Assembly (NCBI GenBank): GCA_017446045.1
Contig: JAFSRP010000018.1
Coordinates: 62,001 to 126,000 of the forward strand
DNA length: 64,000 bases
Direction of reading: 5' to 3'
From: Lachnospiraceae bacterium
GTDB taxonomy: Bacteria; Bacillota; Clostridia; Lachnospirales; Lachnospiraceae
In this document: piece after piece, positions 46,686 through 54,794 of the stretch
How positions within the stretch are numbered: position 1 is the first letter of the stretch
Layout: each line of letters starts with the position of its first letter
The notes under the pieces: model-generated
What the model saw: only the letters and a program-made list of their open reading frames with translations
The model's database searches: none
What the model was told of the DNA's origin: nothing
Made by a program: the position numbers and the translations under genes

Positions 46686-48214
46686 ATATTAAAAATGCAA
46701 AAGAAGAATTAAAGAACATCGTGATCTCTTATCTTGCGAAAGATGAGAACGGCCTGCCGCTGATCCCCGAAGAGCATCAGCGTCCGGTCCTCCTGATGGG
46801 GCCACCGGGCATCGGAAAAACTGCGATCGTAAAGCAGATCGCACAGGAAAAGGGGATCAATCTCGTTTCCTATACGATCACACATCACACACGGCAGTCT
46901 GCTATCGGACTTCCCGGTATCGTGCACCGTACCTATGATGGAGAGGATATTGCCGTTACGGAATATACCATGAGTGAGATCATTGCTTCCGTATATGCAC
47001 AGATCGAGCGTTCCGGAATAAGGGAAGGTATTCTGTTCCTTGATGAGATCAACTGTGTTTCCGAAACACTGGCTCCCACGATGCTGCAGTTCCTTCAGTT
47101 CAAGACCTTCGGGACGCACAGGGTGCCTGAGGGATTTGTGATCGTGACGGCAGGAAATCCGCCTGCCTATAATCTCTCTGTGCGTGAATTTGATATCGTA
47201 ACGCTGGATCGTTTGCGCCGCATCGATATTGAAGCGGATTATCCGGCTTTCAGGGAATATGCATTCCGCGCGGGCGTACACGGATCGATCATGGCTTATC
47301 TGGAGATCCGTAAGGACCGGTTTTACCAGGTGAATGCCGACACGGACCGCAAGCGATTTGTTACAGCCCGTGGATGGGAAGACCTTTCCGATGCCCTGCG
47401 CGCAAGTGAAATGCTGAAACTGCCGGTCACTGCGTCGCTTATAAGTCAATATCTTCAGGATCCTGATATTGCAGGCGATTTTGCGGTATATTATGAACTT
47501 TACAGAAAGTATGAAAGCTTTTATCAGGTTCCCGGCATTCTTGAGGGCAAGACCGATATCAGCAGTGAAATGAAATATGCTCCATTTGACGAAAAGCTGT
47601 CCCTGATCGCGCTTTTACATGATGCGCTGAATGCGGAATGCAGGACCTACCGCAACAGGCAGGCAGAAGCAGAAGGATTGCTGCATTTTCTGCAGGATTA
47701 CGGAAGGACATTGAAGGAGAAACAGGAGGAGGATCCTCATGTTATTCTGGACAGTATGCTGCGGAAGTATTCAGAAGAGCGCGAAGCGAAAAAACGCACG
47801 ACCATACTGACAGCGGAAGCTGAAGGCGATGCGGTCAGGATAGAGAGGGCGATCCGGGATCTTGGCAGGGAAATGAAGATATGGAATACGGAAAGCAGAG
47901 ATGCGAAGGCGGCTTTTTCCTATGCACGAAGCTGGTTTGCGGAAAAAGAAGAGGAGAGGCAACGGGAGATCAAAGAAACCGGCAGTCATTTCTCCAATGT
48001 TTTCAATGCCCTGGAAAAAGCTTTCGGCGAAGGACAGGAAATGGTCCTCTTTCTTTCCGAGGTGAATGCGGGCTACTACTGTCTTAAATATATCAATGAA
48101 TGCGGAAATGATGAATACTATAAATACAATAAACTGCTTCTTCTGAAAGAGCGGAATGACAGTCTGCGCAGAGAGATCCTTTCAGTCAGGGACCAGTCCC
48201 GCACAGAGCAATGA
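46682..48214 (+). CDS. MoxR-type AAA+ ATPase
   Basis: A 510-residue AAA+ ATPase. Walker A is GPPGIGKTA (G40-T47), Walker B is ILFLDEINCV, sensor 1 is TAGNPP and the arginine-finger region is LDRLRRIDIE. The AAA+ module covers about residues 1-260. A helical C-terminal extension of about 230 residues with coiled-coil character follows and is longer than in typical MoxR proteins. Translation is coupled to the VWA partner. Confidence 0.88.
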   Translation: MNIKNAKEELKNIVISYLAKDENGLPLIPEEHQRPVLLMGPPGIGKTAIVKQIAQEKGINLVSYTITHHTRQSAIGLPGIVHRTYDGEDIAVTEYTMSEIIASVYAQIERSGIREGILFLDEINCVSETLAPTMLQFLQFKTFGTHRVPEGFVIVTAGNPPAYNLSVREFDIVTLDRLRRIDIEADYPAFREYAFRAGVHGSIMAYLEIRKDRFYQVNADTDRKRFVTARGWEDLSDALRASEMLKLPVTASLISQYLQDPDIAGDFAVYYELYRKYESFYQVPGILEGKTDISSEMKYAPFDEKLSLIALLHDALNAECRTYRNRQAEAEGLLHFLQDYGRTLKEKQEEDPHVILDSMLRKYSEEREAKKRTTILTAEAEGDAVRIERAIRDLGREMKIWNTESRDAKAAFSYARSWFAEKEEERQREIKETGSHFSNVFNALEKAFGEGQEMVLFLSEVNAGYYCLKYINECGNDEYYKYNKLLLLKERNDSLRREILSVRDQSRTEQ

Positions 48215-48324
48215 TCCCCAGTTAAAATTGCACAAAAATCAGTAATTTTTTTCTTTTATTTCTGTGAATGAAATGATACTATTAGAATAGTCGTTTATTA
48301 TTCAGAACGGGAGGTTTATCTGTG

Positions 48325-50688
48325 ATGAAAAAGACAGCATATATAATCGCTATGATCACCGCATCTGTCCTGATACTGACAGCGTGCGGCAGTAAGAAAA
48401 CAGCAGAACCCGAAACTGCTGCGGAAGAAATAACCGCTGCCGAAACAACAGCTGAGGTTCCTCAGGAGACTGCTGCAGAAACGGAAGCGGCAGAAGAGAC
48501 GGAAGCGGAAGAAGCCGCTGTTGTCGCCGAGGAAACCGAAGCTGCGGAAGAAGAAACCGCGGAAGAAGTGCCGGCTGAAGAAGAGCCTGCCGTGGATGAG
48601 GTCTTTTCCAACGGCCTGTTTTCCATCACGATCCCGGCATACTTCGACGGCAGATACGAGGTCGACTATTCAGCCGATGATAACGGCATTATGGTCTATG
48701 ACAAGGCCGCAAAGGAGGCCGGCTGCGGAGGATTTGCCTTCGGTATAGCTGCGTTTGAAGATCCGGCCGACCGCGCGTATCTACCGGGCGGAACAAAAGT
48801 CGGAGAACTGTGCGCAGAAGACGGCACACTGTATGACATTGAGCTGATGCATCCCACCGATGTGCAGTGGGATTTCAATATCGGACCGGACGACTACATG
48901 GAGCTTTATGAGGCCGGTGAAGACATCGCACGCAGTATGACGGGCGATGCCGGCAGCACATTCGTTTACGGCGCAGGTACAAAAGGAGAGGATCTGTATC
49001 AGGAGATCCTCGCGAAGCACGTAGATGCGATCAGCGGGGAGTGGGATACCGCCGCTCTGGCCGAAGAGGATATGAGCCCCATGTATTATACTATGGCCTT
49101 GGACGGAAGGGGCGATGTCTTCGACAGGATCGGCTATGCATACTGTGACCTGAACGGAGACGGTGTGGACGAACTTATGATCGGTGAGATCGCTGATGGC
49201 GATTGGAAAGGTATCATTTATGATCTCTACGCCGTCATCAACAGGGAGCCCGTACATGTTCTCAGCGCAACCGGCAAAGACCGATTCTTCTCAGGTTCGG
49301 GGTCAACGCTCTGCAGCGAGTATTCCGAGGGCCCGTATGTACGGGGACTTCGTGTCTACACCATCGATGAAGGCAGCGGTGAGATTTCCCAGATCGTCGA
49401 TTTCAAGACGGATACATATGAAAATGAGGAACAGCCCTGGTTCGTAAACTATGATCCCGGCAACGAAGATGCCTGGGAAAATGTAACAGAGGAAGACTGG
49501 AATAGTTATAAGGCGAATTTCACTGAATACCGCCGTTTCGATTACGAGCCTCTTTCCGGTGTGCGTGATGCCGCCGAGGAATTTGCTGCCTATGATGTAT
49601 ACAGGGATCTCCTGAGAAGCGCCGGTTACGGAGAGGAGTCTACATGTGTCATCACACAGAAATATCCGTGTGCGGATGCTGTCGGATCAGCCATCGCTTA
49701 CGCATATCTGCTGAATGAGATCGGTGTAGACGCAGAGGCGGCGATCGGCGGAGAGCTTCAGGAAGAAGTTGCCTACGCGCTGGATGTATTTGGAGTTACG
49801 ATCCCCACGTTTGCTGAGACCGCAGGAGAAGGCCAGTTTGTACTGATCGATCACAGCAGTTACGCTGACGCTGTCGATGGAATGGACGGTGCCCGAATAC
49901 TCGGCCTTGTAGATCGCCACGGTATCGGAGATGTCGTTTCCTCCGGCCCCGTCAATATCAGGGTAGCTCCGGTAGGCGCAACGTCTACGCTCGTTTACAA
50001 GGCGTATGAAGAATGCGGCATCAAGATCCCGAGGAATATGGCCCGTGTGCTTCTGATGGGTATTGTCTCAGAGACGGGCAATATGTCAAAGTATTATACT
50101 GCGCTTGATAAGCAGGCCTATAAGGAGCTTAAGGCTATTGCAAGGATCAAGGATTTTGACGGATTCTGTGAGCTGATGGCAGCAGTCGGTGAGCCGGGAG
50201 AAGAGGTGCTTGCTGAGGAAGAAGAAGCAGAAGAGACTGAAGAAGCTCTTGATGCCGAGTCCGGAGAAGAGATCGCTTCCGATGAGACAGAACCGGAAGA
50301 AGCTCTGACTGATGAAGCCGGCGAACCAGAAGAAGCTGTCGTCGAAGAGGATGAGGGAGCAGAGGCTGAGGCACAGGACGAGGCAGCCCCTGAAGATGCT
50401 TCCGGAGAAGAAGAGATCTCTGAAGACGAGGAAGAGGCTTTGACGGAGGATGCTGAGATCACCGAGCCTGCAGATGCCGATACCGGAGAGGAGATCGCTG
50501 AGGAAGAGGTCTCTGAAGACAAAGAAGCCCCGGCTGCTGATGAGGATGCTGCCGCTGAAGAGGAAGAGGCTCCGGAAGATGAAAAGGACGCCGCAAAAAC
50601 GGGCAGTGGCGCCTCAAAATCAAAGTCTGCAAAGGTCCATTCAAAGGCAGATGTTTCCTCGGTTGAAAATCTTCCGGGAATAACGTGA
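48325..50688 (+). CDS. Lipoprotein with a degenerate family II pyrophosphatase (DHH) domain
   Basis: A 787-residue lipoprotein: signal peptide with lipobox LTAC (Cys21), Glu/Ala-rich linker (about 25-92), a globular domain (about 93-210), a segment with an EF-hand-like loop DLNGDGVDE (275-283), and a domain at about 440-640 clearly related to the N-terminal (DHH) half of family II inorganic pyrophosphatase. Matching blocks include GSAIAYAYLLNEIGVDAEA, LIDHSSYADAVDGMDGA, APVGATSTLVYKAYEE and IKIPRNMARVLLMGIVSET. Metal ligands are partly lost: the His and first Asp of GHxNPDTD are Gln445 and Cys449, while the second Asp is kept (D451). DHN keeps its Asp (D509), DHH reads DRH (530-532), and the later Asp is Glu583. 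The DHHA2 domain is absent; an acidic Ala/Glu tail (641-787) replaces it. GGGAGG precedes ATG 48325. Function is unknown, possibly a binding rather than a catalytic role. Confidence 0.85.
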   Translation: MKKTAYIIAMITASVLILTACGSKKTAEPETAAEEITAAETTAEVPQETAAETEAAEETEAEEAAVVAEETEAAEEETAEEVPAEEEPAVDEVFSNGLFSITIPAYFDGRYEVDYSADDNGIMVYDKAAKEAGCGGFAFGIAAFEDPADRAYLPGGTKVGELCAEDGTLYDIELMHPTDVQWDFNIGPDDYMELYEAGEDIARSMTGDAGSTFVYGAGTKGEDLYQEILAKHVDAISGEWDTAALAEEDMSPMYYTMALDGRGDVFDRIGYAYCDLNGDGVDELMIGEIADGDWKGIIYDLYAVINREPVHVLSATGKDRFFSGSGSTLCSEYSEGPYVRGLRVYTIDEGSGEISQIVDFKTDTYENEEQPWFVNYDPGNEDAWENVTEEDWNSYKANFTEYRRFDYEPLSGVRDAAEEFAAYDVYRDLLRSAGYGEESTCVITQKYPCADAVGSAIAYAYLLNEIGVDAEAAIGGELQEEVAYALDVFGVTIPTFAETAGEGQFVLIDHSSYADAVDGMDGARILGLVDRHGIGDVVSSGPVNIRVAPVGATSTLVYKAYEECGIKIPRNMARVLLMGIVSETGNMSKYYTALDKQAYKELKAIARIKDFDGFCELMAAVGEPGEEVLAEEEEAEETEEALDAESGEEIASDETEPEEALTDEAGEPEEAVVEEDEGAEAEAQDEAAPEDASGEEEISEDEEEALTEDAEITEPADADTGEEIAEEEVSEDKEAPAADEDAAAEEEEAPEDEKDAAKTGSGASKSKSAKVHSKADVSSVENLPGIT

Positions 50689-50752
50689 CTGTAATACGTT
50701 CCGGATACAGATCTCCGGGATCGCACGTCAAATGATCATTTTTCTGTTATAT

Positions 50753-50785
50753 GGGAAGAGGGAATGTGTCCCTCTTCCTTTTTTG
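50753..50785 (+). terminator. Terminator after the lipoprotein gene
   Basis: A perfect 10-bp stem (50754-50763 with 50769-50778), a 5-base loop and six T. Confidence 0.9.
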
Positions 50786-50841
50786 TGAAAAACAACCAAT
50801 TTATTATCATAAAAATCGTTGATTTGACATACAGATTTAAT

Positions 50842-50871
50842 TTAGCACGATAAAGCGTTTGTGCTAAGATA
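50842..50871 (+). promoter_or_regulatory. Promoter and inverted repeat of the triple esterase gene
   Basis: An extended -10 (TGCTAAGAT, TAAGAT at 50865-50870) lies 17 bases after TTAGCA (50842-50847). The arms TTAGCAC and GTGCTAA form an inverted repeat spanning the promoter. The 13-mer TTGTGCTAAGATA (50859-50871) is shared with the L,D-transpeptidase promoter. Confidence 0.5.
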
Positions 50872-50938
50872 TAGTATAAAGGGATGAATATGCAATTCTT
50901 TAACGTATGTAACCTATTTTCATCTTCAGGAGGGTAAT

Positions 50939-53900
50939 ATGAGAAAGACACGTTATTTGCTATTGGCAGGAGCTTTGGCCATATCTCTGTTCGCTGCCAG
51001 CACCGTGACGGCATATGCCGATACGGCAGAAGCTGCAGTAGAAGCTGAAGAAGCGGTTGAAGAGGCTGCTGAGGAAGAAGCTGCCGAAGAAGAAGCAGAA
51101 GCCACAGAAGCAGAGGCAGCAGAAGAAGCAGCTGCAGACGAAGCAGAAGCAACAGAAGAAGCTGATGTTGAAGAAGCAGAGGCTGCAGAAGAAGCCGTTG
51201 CTGAAGAAGCAGAAACAGTAGAAGAAGCTGCTGAAGAAACAGAAGCAGCAGCCGAAGATGTCAAAGGACCGGCTCTTACCGGCCTGACGGTGAGAGACAG
51301 CTCACTGAAGCCGATCTTTGAAGGCTTTGATCCGGAGATCACTGAGTATGCCGTGAATGTCCAGAGTGATATTTATGGCGTGCTGATCGATCCCAAGGCA
51401 CCCCTTGGCACAAAGGTGACTGTGACCGCTGATAAGGATGCTTTTGCGTATGACGGCACACAGAACTATGAAGCCGGGTCCAAGATCCCTTACAACTTTG
51501 ATCTTGACGGATATGTGGTCCAGCTTGGGCAGGCTTATGAAGATTATGACAGTGAGTTCATACAGACCGTGACCATCGAGCTGTCTGCTGCAGGTGTTTC
51601 TACAGATTATACCATCGTGATCACCAGGGCAGATGATGCCGAGACCTATGCTCTCTTTGAAGAGAAGGAGTTTACCGGTTCTGACGGAACGGTCATTCCT
51701 TATGAACTCTATGTTCCGACCACTTATGATGAGTCCAAGGAATATCCTGTAGTCTTTGCGCTTCATGGCTCCGGACAGAGAGCACAGCCTCTCGACATGG
51801 TTTTGAAGAGATATCAGATGGCGACCATCTGGGCTAAGGATTCCGAGGCCGGACACAATGAGTGTATCGTACTGGCACCGCAGTGCGCGTCGGATGACCC
51901 GAACGTGAACTGGACAACACTGCAGGCTTCTGAAGCAGGAGAGGCAGATGACACGTTTGCGCCAATGCCGCAGCTTGATGCAGCTTATGAGCTCCTGCTC
52001 GAGGTACTGGACGAGTATTCCTGTGACAAGGACCGCGTATACATGACCGGCCTTTCCGCAGGAGGCTGGGCTACCTTTACGCTTGCCGAAATGTATCCGG
52101 ATACTTTTGCCGCTATCGCTCCTGATGCAGCCGGAGCAGATCCCGCAGGCATTGATGCTCTGCAGGGCATGCCGATATGGATCTTCCAGGCAGCAGGAGA
52201 TCCTTCTGTACCGCCGGAGAAATGGTACTATCCGACGATCATGGCACTGGACGCGCATGGCATTGAGTACAATCGGACTTTCTATAAGGAAGGCGATATA
52301 TTCTTCCCGCACGCTCATTTCAGCTGGGTGGCAATGTATGCGGATGAAGAGTTCCGTGACTGGATGTTTGCGCAGACAAAATATCATCTCACCGAAGAGG
52401 ATGCGGTCCTTACCGGCCTTGGTATAAGAGATGCAACACAGAAAGAGATCTTTGAAGGATTTGATGCGGAAAAGACAGAGTTTGCTGTCGATGTACAAAG
52501 CGATATCTACGGTGTCCTGATCAGCCCGGAGGCTGCAAAGGGCGCTAAGATCACTGTGACAGCTGACAAGGATGCTCTTGCTTATGACGAGACAGTCAAC
52601 TATCAGGCCGGAGATCCGATTCCTTATGACAAGTCTCTTGGCGGCTATGTCGTTCAGCTTGGTCAGTCTTATGCGGATTATGATGATGTATTCGTTCAGA
52701 CAGCAACGATCACTGTTGAAGCAGCCGGCGCATCCAACGAGTATAAAGTCGTGATCACAAGAGCAGACGATAATGATGTCTACGATCTCTTCGATATTGA
52801 GGAGTTTACGGATGACGAAGGCACCACGATCCCCTATGCGATCTATGTGCCCTCAAACTATGACGCTTCCAAGGAGTATCCGCTGGTATTCGCTCTCCAT
52901 GGATCCGGACAGAGGACACAGCCGACCGATATGGTCCTGAAGAGATACCAGATGGCGACCATCTGGGCCAAGGACTCCGAGGAAGGCCACAACGAGTGTA
53001 TCGTTCTTGCTCCGCATTGCGCGATCGAAGATCCCGATACCCAGAACTGGTGCAATAAGAATGAAGACGGCTACTATGAGGACAGCCCGGAACTGACTGC
53101 CGCATACGCGCTTCTCGGTTCTGTGATCGACGAATATTCCGTTGATACAAACCGTATTTATATGACCGGTCTTTCCGCAGGCGGACGCGCCACCTTCAGT
53201 CTTGCCATCCAGCATCCGGATGTATTTGCCGCGATCGCTCCTGATGCAGCAGGTGCAAACCTTAGTGACATTACCGCTCTGAAGGGAGTTCCGATCTGGC
53301 TGTTCCAGGCTGCGGATGACCCGACTGTAGACGCTAAAGCGAACTACTACGAGCAGATCAAGATCTTTGATGCGGAAGGTATCGATTATAAGTCCACCGT
53401 TTATAAAGAAGGCGCTGTCTTCTTCCCGAGTGCGCATTTCAGCTGGGTGCCGATGTATGCTGACGAAGAGTTCCGTGACTGGCTGTTCGAACAGAATCTG
53501 GCAGAAAACAACCTGGCCGGACCCGAGGACGCGATCCTGACGGATCTCGGACTGAGAGACGCTACCCTGAAGGAGATCTTCGACGGCTTCGATCCCATGC
53601 TGGATGAGTTTGAGGCAACGGTACAGAGTGACATCTACGGTGTGCTTCTCTGCGCGGCAGCTCCGAGGGGTGCCGCCATCAGTGTAACTGCTGATACGGA
53701 TGCCTTTGCTTATGACGGAACACTGAATTATGAAGCCGGTACCGAGATCCCCTATGACGATAAGCTGGGCGGATATGTTGTACAGTTAGGACAGGAATAT
53801 GATGACTATGACAGCGAGTTCATTCAGACTGTTACGGTCACGGTTTCCGCGGGCGGCGCATCCAAGGATTATAAGGTCGTGATCACCAGGGAAGATGACT

Positions 53901-54649
53901 CCGATGTCTATGAGCTGTTCCAGGCGAAGGAATTCACGGATTCCGCGGGAACTGTGATCCCGTATGAACTGTATGTTCCGACAGATTATGATGAGACGAA
54001 GAAATATCCGGTAGTCTTTGCGCTGCATGGTTCCGGCCAGCGTACACAGCCTCTTGATATGGTCCTGAAGAGATATCAGATGGCAACTATCTGGGCAAAG
54101 GATTCTGAAGAAGGCCACAACGAGTGTATCGTACTGGCACCGCAGTGTACGGTCGAAGATGCCAATGTCGAAAACTGGACGACACTGATGGCATTCCGCG
54201 CGGGTGAAGCTGAAAACTCATACGCGCCGATGCCGCAGCTGGATGCAGCGTATGAGCTGCTTCTGGAAGTACTGGACGAGTATTCCTGTGACAAGGACCG
54301 TGTATACATGACCGGCCTTTCCGCAGGCGGATATGCAACGTTCACCCTGGCTGCAATGTATCCCGATACCTTTGCGGCGATCGCACCGGATGCTTCCGGC
54401 GCTGATCCCGAGACCGTGGGAGCAATGAAAGGTATTCCGATGTGGATCTTCCAGGCAGCTGATGATCCGACAGTTGCCGTTGAGACCAACTATTATCCGA
54501 CCATTCAGGCACTTGATGCCGCAGGAGTCGAGTACAAGAGAACTGTTTACAGCGACGGCGAAGTCTTCTTCCCGAGCGCGCACTTCAGTTGGGTCCCGAT
54601 GTATGCGGATGAAGAATTCCGCGACTGGATGTTTGAACAGTCGAAATAA
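50939..54649 (+). CDS. Secreted protein with three tandem beta-sandwich/esterase modules
   Basis: A 1236-residue exported protein. A signal peptide ends near AYA-DT (residue 27), a Glu/Ala-rich linker spans about 29-108, and three consecutive units of about 375 residues start at 113, 491 and 867. Each unit has a cadherin-like beta-sandwich (TEYAVNVQSDIYGVLI type) followed by an alpha/beta-hydrolase of the PHB-depolymerase/feruloyl-esterase kind. Each hydrolase has VVFALHGSGQR or a close variant, the nucleophile in GLSAGG (S373, S746, S1128), an acid in the GDPSVP/DDPTV segment and a His in the AHFSW segment. All three triads look intact. No wall anchor is visible, so it may be released. Likely substrates are ester-linked plant or host polymers; the actual one is unknown. 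GGAGGG precedes the start. Confidence 0.88.
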   Translation: MRKTRYLLLAGALAISLFAASTVTAYADTAEAAVEAEEAVEEAAEEEAAEEEAEATEAEAAEEAAADEAEATEEADVEEAEAAEEAVAEEAETVEEAAEETEAAAEDVKGPALTGLTVRDSSLKPIFEGFDPEITEYAVNVQSDIYGVLIDPKAPLGTKVTVTADKDAFAYDGTQNYEAGSKIPYNFDLDGYVVQLGQAYEDYDSEFIQTVTIELSAAGVSTDYTIVITRADDAETYALFEEKEFTGSDGTVIPYELYVPTTYDESKEYPVVFALHGSGQRAQPLDMVLKRYQMATIWAKDSEAGHNECIVLAPQCASDDPNVNWTTLQASEAGEADDTFAPMPQLDAAYELLLEVLDEYSCDKDRVYMTGLSAGGWATFTLAEMYPDTFAAIAPDAAGADPAGIDALQGMPIWIFQAAGDPSVPPEKWYYPTIMALDAHGIEYNRTFYKEGDIFFPHAHFSWVAMYADEEFRDWMFAQTKYHLTEEDAVLTGLGIRDATQKEIFEGFDAEKTEFAVDVQSDIYGVLISPEAAKGAKITVTADKDALAYDETVNYQAGDPIPYDKSLGGYVVQLGQSYADYDDVFVQTATITVEAAGASNEYKVVITRADDNDVYDLFDIEEFTDDEGTTIPYAIYVPSNYDASKEYPLVFALHGSGQRTQPTDMVLKRYQMATIWAKDSEEGHNECIVLAPHCAIEDPDTQNWCNKNEDGYYEDSPELTAAYALLGSVIDEYSVDTNRIYMTGLSAGGRATFSLAIQHPDVFAAIAPDAAGANLSDITALKGVPIWLFQAADDPTVDAKANYYEQIKIFDAEGIDYKSTVYKEGAVFFPSAHFSWVPMYADEEFRDWLFEQNLAENNLAGPEDAILTDLGLRDATLKEIFDGFDPMLDEFEATVQSDIYGVLLCAAAPRGAAISVTADTDAFAYDGTLNYEAGTEIPYDDKLGGYVVQLGQEYDDYDSEFIQTVTVTVSAGGASKDYKVVITREDDSDVYELFQAKEFTDSAGTVIPYELYVPTDYDETKKYPVVFALHGSGQRTQPLDMVLKRYQMATIWAKDSEEGHNECIVLAPQCTVEDANVENWTTLMAFRAGEAENSYAPMPQLDAAYELLLEVLDEYSCDKDRVYMTGLSAGGYATFTLAAMYPDTFAAIAPDASGADPETVGAMKGIPMWIFQAADDPTVAVETNYYPTIQALDAAGVEYKRTVYSDGEVFFPSAHFSWVPMYADEEFRDWMFEQSK
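51275..54646 (+). repeat. Three direct repeats of about 1.1 kb inside the esterase gene
   Basis: Units at 51275-52408, 52409-53536 and 53537-54646 share long near-identical stretches, for example around the segments encoding RYQMATIWAKDSE and GLSAGG. They could recombine to change copy number. Confidence 0.85.
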
Positions 54650-54696
54650 GGATTGATCAGGTATTTCCCTTTGCCAGAGTCGGCATAAGCGAGGGG

Positions 54697-54726
54697 GCGT
54701 CCGGCAATTATGCCGGGCGCTCTTTC
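54697..54726 (+). terminator. Terminator after the triple esterase gene
   Basis: A 10-bp GC-rich stem (54697-54706 with 54711-54720, one wobble), an ATTA loop and TCTTTC. Confidence 0.7.
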
Positions 54727-54794
54727 GATGCCTGACGAGGGAGGGGCAGCGATCTTTGTGACAGACTGAGGAAGTCCCGGGAGGACTGTAAGTT

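Noticed and set aside
50118-50726. A Ser/Ala-rich minus-strand frame at the end of the lipoprotein gene
   Set aside because: It is a mirror of the acidic tail, with no start signals.
50736-51152. A Leu-rich minus-strand frame that looks like a membrane protein
   Set aside because: It is the reverse complement of the Glu/Ala-rich linker codons of the esterase gene. The Leu runs are a trivial consequence.
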